Below, piece after piece: positions 61,184 through 64,000 of a DNA stretch of 64,000 nt. A model generated the notes under the pieces. The model worked only from the letters and a program-made list of their open reading frames with translations, was not told where the DNA came from and searched no databases. Each line of letters opens with the position of its first letter. Within the stretch, counting starts at the first letter, position 1. Origin of the DNA: Microbacterium nanhaiense (GTDB lineage: Bacteria > Actinomycetota > Actinomycetes > Actinomycetales > Microbacteriaceae); the NCBI RefSeq assembly GCF_014646015.1, contig NZ_BMMQ01000002.1, positions 248,277 to 312,276 of the forward strand, read 5' to 3'. A program made the position numbers and the translations under genes.

Positions 61184-62011
61184 ATGGCAAACGTCAGCAT
61201 CGCCGACATCAAGACGCTGCGCGAGCAGCTCGGAACCGGCATGGTCGACACGAAGAAGGCCCTCGAGGAAGCCGACGGCGACCTAGAGAAGGCCATCGAG
61301 ATCCTCCGCCTCCAGGGCGCGAAGGGCAACGCGAAGCGTGCGGACCGCTCGGCGACCGAGGGCCTCGTGGCCGCGGCCGAGCGCGACGGCGCGACGACGC
61401 TCATCGAGCTCGCGTGCGAGACGGACTTCGTCGCGAAGAACGACAAGTTCCTTTCGCTGGCCGACAAGGTGCTCGCGGCGGTTGCCGCCGTGGGCGCCAC
61501 GACCGTCGAGGCCGGCCTCCAGGCCGACGCCGAGGGTCAGACCGTCGAGCAGCTCATCGCCGACGAGGCCGCCGTCATCGGCGAGAAGATCGAGCTCCGC
61601 AACGTCGCCACCCTGGCGGGCGAGTCGTTCCAGGTGTACCTGCACAAGACGAACAAGGACCTGCCGGCGCAGGTCGGTGTCGTCGTCGCCTTCTCGGGTG
61701 ACGACGCGGAGACGGCTCGCTCGATCGCGCAGCACATCTCGTTCGCCGCCCCGCAGTACCTGACGCGCGACGAGGTTCCGGCCGAGGTCGTCGACAAGGA
61801 GCGCGACATCGTCACCGAGATCTCGCGGAACGAGGGCAAGCCCGAGGCTGCGCTCCCGAAGATCATCGAGGGCCGCGTCAACGCCTTCCTCAAGCAGGTC
61901 GTGCTCCTCGAGCAGGCCTACGCGAAGGACAACAAGCTCTCGATCCAGCAGGTCGCGGACGCCGCCGGTATCACGATCACCGGCTTCGCCCGCTTCAAGG
62001 TCGGCGCCTAA
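61184..62011 (+). CDS. tsf: Elongation factor Ts
   Basis: A 275-residue nucleotide exchange factor for EF-Tu. The N-terminal UBA-like part reads [20 protein letters not shown] and [15 protein letters not shown] follows, both diagnostic. It follows rpsB and ends in a strong hairpin, so rpsB-tsf form one unit separate from pyrH-frr. Confidence 0.97.
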   Translation: MANVSIADIKTLREQLGTGMVDTKKALEEADGDLEKAIEILRLQGAKGNAKRADRSATEGLVAAAERDGATTLIELACETDFVAKNDKFLSLADKVLAAVAAVGATTVEAGLQADAEGQTVEQLIADEAAVIGEKIELRNVATLAGESFQVYLHKTNKDLPAQVGVVVAFSGDDAETARSIAQHISFAAPQYLTRDEVPAEVVDKERDIVTEISRNEGKPEAALPKIIEGRVNAFLKQVVLLEQAYAKDNKLSIQQVADAAGITITGFARFKVGA

Positions 62012-62021
62012 GCAGTACGAC

Positions 62022-62065
62022 AACGGGGCCCGGGCTCTCGCTTCGGCGGGATTCCGGGCCCCGTT
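62022..62065 (+). terminator. Terminator after tsf
   Basis: AACGGGGCCCGG (62022-62033) pairs with CCGGGCCCCGTT (62054-62065), followed by T. The loop is 20 bases and can form a small inner stem. Confidence 0.8.
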
Positions 62066-62168
62066 TCGCGCGCAGGGCGCGCCACGAAACGCGTGCGCAG
62101 CAAGGATCCGGTTTGGCTGCGCTAGCGTTATTCAGATCTCTTTTTCTGCCTCTGAGAGGAACCCCATC

Positions 62169-62885
62169 GTGACCAGTGACGCCACCACCCGTCGTGTACT
62201 TCTGAAGCTCTCGGGGGAGGCGTTCGGCGGGGGCCACCTCGGCGTGGCACCGGATGTCGTCAGCGAGATCGCCCGCGCGATCTCGGAGGCCGCCCGCGAC
62301 GTGCAGATCGCCATCGTCGTCGGCGGCGGAAACTTCTTCCGCGGCGCGGAGCTCTCGAAGAGCGGTATGGAGCGCGCGCGTGCCGACTACATGGGAATGC
62401 TCGGCACGGTCATGAACGCGCTCGCGCTGCAGGACTTCCTCGAGCAGGCGGGAACCGAGACCCGCGTGCAGTCGGCCATCGAGATGCGCCAGGTGGCCGA
62501 GCCGTACATCCCGCGCAAGGCCGAGAGGCACATGGAGAAGGGCCGCGTCGTGATCTTCGGCGCGGGCGCCGGGCTGCCCTACTTCTCGACCGACACCGTC
62601 GCGGCACAGCGCGCGCTCGAGATCCGCGCGGACGAGGTGCTCGTCGCGAAGAACGGCGTTGACGGCGTCTACACGGCCGACCCGAAGGTCGACGCGAGCG
62701 CGACGAAGCTCGACCACCTTACCTACAACGACGCCCTCGTCAAGGGCCTCAAGGTCGTCGACTCGACCGCGCTCAGCCTGTGCATGGACAACCGGATGAG
62801 CATGCGCGTGTTCGGCATGGAGCCCGCCAGTAACATCACGAGCGCCCTCCGCGGTGACGCGATCGGTACGAGCGTCACCGTCTGA
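62169..62885 (+). CDS. pyrH: Uridylate kinase
   Basis: A 238-residue UMP kinase of the amino-acid-kinase fold, essential for pyrimidine nucleotides. Motifs [23 protein letters not shown] and the region [14 protein letters not shown] are typical. The start is a GTG preceded by GAGAGGA. No clear -10 was resolved in the 157-base gap after tsf. frr follows 45 bases downstream. Confidence 0.96.
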   Translation: MTSDATTRRVLLKLSGEAFGGGHLGVAPDVVSEIARAISEAARDVQIAIVVGGGNFFRGAELSKSGMERARADYMGMLGTVMNALALQDFLEQAGTETRVQSAIEMRQVAEPYIPRKAERHMEKGRVVIFGAGAGLPYFSTDTVAAQRALEIRADEVLVAKNGVDGVYTADPKVDASATKLDHLTYNDALVKGLKVVDSTALSLCMDNRMSMRVFGMEPASNITSALRGDAIGTSVTV

Positions 62886-62930
62886 CGCGCGAGAATAGTC
62901 TTACCCCTCACTCACGAATTGGAGTCCCCC

Positions 62931-63485
62931 GTGATCGCAGACGTACTTTCCGAAGCAAGCAGCCGCATGGAGCGTGCCGTGGAGGCCGCCAAGGAAGACT
63001 TTGCGACCGTGCGCACCGGCCGCGCCAATCCGCAGATGTTCCAGAAGGTGCTCGTCGACTACTACGGCACGCCCACGCCGCTGCAGCAGCTCGCGGCGCT
63101 CGCGAACCCCGAGGCGCGCACCCTCGTCATCACGCCGTACGACAAGTCGGCCCTCTCCGCCATCGAGCAGGCGATCCGCGACATGCCGAACCTCGGCGTG
63201 AACCCGTCGAACGACGGAAACATCGTCCGCGTGACCATGCCCGAGCTCACCGAGGAGCGCCGCAAGGAGTACGTCAAGCTCGTCAAGGGCAAGGCGGAGG
63301 ACGCTCGCGTGCGCGTGCGCGGCATCCGCCGACAGGTGAAGGACGACCTGACGGCGCTCAAGGACGAGATCGGCGAGGACGATGTCGCTCGCGGCGAGAA
63401 GGACCTTGACGCGCTGACGAAGAAGCACGTCGACCTCATCGACGCCGCTCTCGTCGCCAAGGAAGCCGAGCTTCTCGAGGTCTGA
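62931..63485 (+). CDS. frr: Ribosome recycling factor
   Basis: A 184-residue factor that splits the post-termination ribosome with [23 protein letters not shown] and [14 protein letters not shown] are diagnostic. The GTG at 62931 follows GGAG at a good distance; a TTG at 62919 is less likely. It is followed three bases later by cdsA. Confidence 0.96.
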   Translation: MIADVLSEASSRMERAVEAAKEDFATVRTGRANPQMFQKVLVDYYGTPTPLQQLAALANPEARTLVITPYDKSALSAIEQAIRDMPNLGVNPSNDGNIVRVTMPELTEERRKEYVKLVKGKAEDARVRVRGIRRQVKDDLTALKDEIGEDDVARGEKDLDALTKKHVDLIDAALVAKEAELLEV

Positions 63486-63488
63486 CGG

Positions 63489-64000
63489 GTGAGTGAATCG
63501 AGTGCTGACGACCAGCGGCGGGACGAGCAGTCCGCCGCTGAGTCGGCGCGCCACGGTTCGGTGCACGACCGGCTGACGCATGCGCGAGACGACCTGGAGC
63601 ACCGGGTCGATCGGGCGCGCGACCAATTCGACGCCACGAACGAGCGGATCAAGAAGCGCACGGGGCGTGACCTCCTCGCCGCGATCGGCGTGGGCGTCGC
63701 GGCCGGCGGTCTGGTGTTGGTGTCGTTGCTGTTCGCGAAATGGATCTTCGCGGTCCTCGCGATCGGCATTGCGGGCCTCGCCGTCTTCGAACTCTCGCGT
63801 GCCCTTCAGGCACGGGGACGACGCATCGATCTGATCCCGCAGCTCGTGGGCAGCACGCTCATCCTGGCCTCGGCCTATTGGCTGCCGTCCGCCGCCTACT
63901 GGACGGCGTTCTTCCTCGTGCTCGCATTCATCGTGGTGTGGCGGGCGGTGGCTCAGATGGCATCGCCCGACGGGCGCGTTTACGCCTCGATCTTCAGCGA
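63489..64000 (+). CDS. cdsA: Phosphatidate cytidylyltransferase, N-terminal part (runs off the window)
   Basis: The frame starting at GTG 63489 is open to the window end, giving 170 residues. The first 60 are polar and charged (an N-terminal extension), then four hydrophobic helices begin at DLLAAIGVGVAAGGLVLVSL. This matches CdsA, which makes CDP-diacylglycerol in the membrane. The C-terminal signature lies outside the window. The position after pyrH-frr is the standard one in actinobacteria, which supports the call. Confidence 0.88.
   Translation, partial: MSESSADDQRRDEQSAAESARHGSVHDRLTHARDDLEHRVDRARDQFDATNERIKKRTGRDLLAAIGVGVAAGGLVLVSLLFAKWIFAVLAIGIAGLAVFELSRALQARGRRIDLIPQLVGSTLILASAYWLPSAAYWTAFFLVLAFIVVWRAVAQMASPDGRVYASIFS

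Overview
This is a high-GC (roughly 70 percent) actinobacterial chromosome segment. The gene order and protein types point to the family Microbacteriaceae, close to Microbacterium. Supporting signs are the block rplS-lepB-rnhB-DUF2469-yraN-comM-dprA with rpsB-tsf-pyrH-frr-cdsA, the trmI...pafBC-tatA-tatC...helY block, the biotin module bioQ/bioYMN and an actinobacterial SUF operon. Nearly all of the window is housekeeping or moderately conserved accessory sequence. I see no prophage, insertion sequence, CRISPR array or rRNA operon.

Layout. 1-4.3 kb holds the heme A genes: ctaB (cut by the window edge), a drug-efflux type MFS gene, a membrane-anchored protein with an HExxH motif, and ctaA on the other strand. 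4.4-8.7 kb is the SUF iron-sulfur operon (sufB, sufD, a Rieske ferredoxin, sufC, sufT). 8.7-13.3 kb has a second MFS gene behind a tiny leaderless cistron, a DUF2975/XRE pair with two tandem operators, and a divergent TetR regulator/bioYMN biotin transporter. 13.4-27 kb has an ABC-F ATPase, SURF1, fabG, serB, an orphan ABC ATPase, L31 type B, an exonuclease, hydrolases, an Lrp regulator, a SPOUT methyltransferase, a DEAD/DEAH helicase and a ferritin-like VIT1 iron protein. 27-28.8 kb is framed by two identical tRNA-Leu(GAG) genes that enclose a small membrane protein and a FusB-like (FBP) zinc protein. 28.9-39 kb has a lipoprotein, a divergent rimB/rimK pair, a pit-small membrane-DUF3349 operon, two linked membrane proteins, a siderophore-interacting protein, an M20 peptidase and uppP. 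39-51.5 kb is what remains of the actinobacterial proteasome neighbourhood (PAC2, trmI, FKBP lipoprotein, pafBC, tatA, tatC, helY) without mpa, dop, pup, prcBA or pafA. A GNAT-luciferase-like fusion gene and an LLM monooxygenase lie inside it. 51.5-64 kb is the translation and cell-envelope block (trmD, map, rplS, lepB, rnhB, yraN, comM, dprA, xerC, an M23 protein, rpsB, tsf, pyrH, frr, start of cdsA).

Expression signals. Many genes have a TA-N3-T hexamer 6-8 bases before the start codon and no ribosome binding site, so leaderless transcription looks common. I used this to choose several starts. Convergent genes are often separated by long perfect hairpins that would terminate in both directions.

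Observations I rate most worth checking: strong over-use of the palindrome GGATCC across the window; leaderless mini-cistrons ahead of the MFS gene and ahead of the FusB-like gene; the collapsed proteasome locus; the GNAT-LLM fusion; the RimK-TrkA_C protein beside a retropepsin-like RimB; and a copy of an rpsB coding segment in the rpsB leader.
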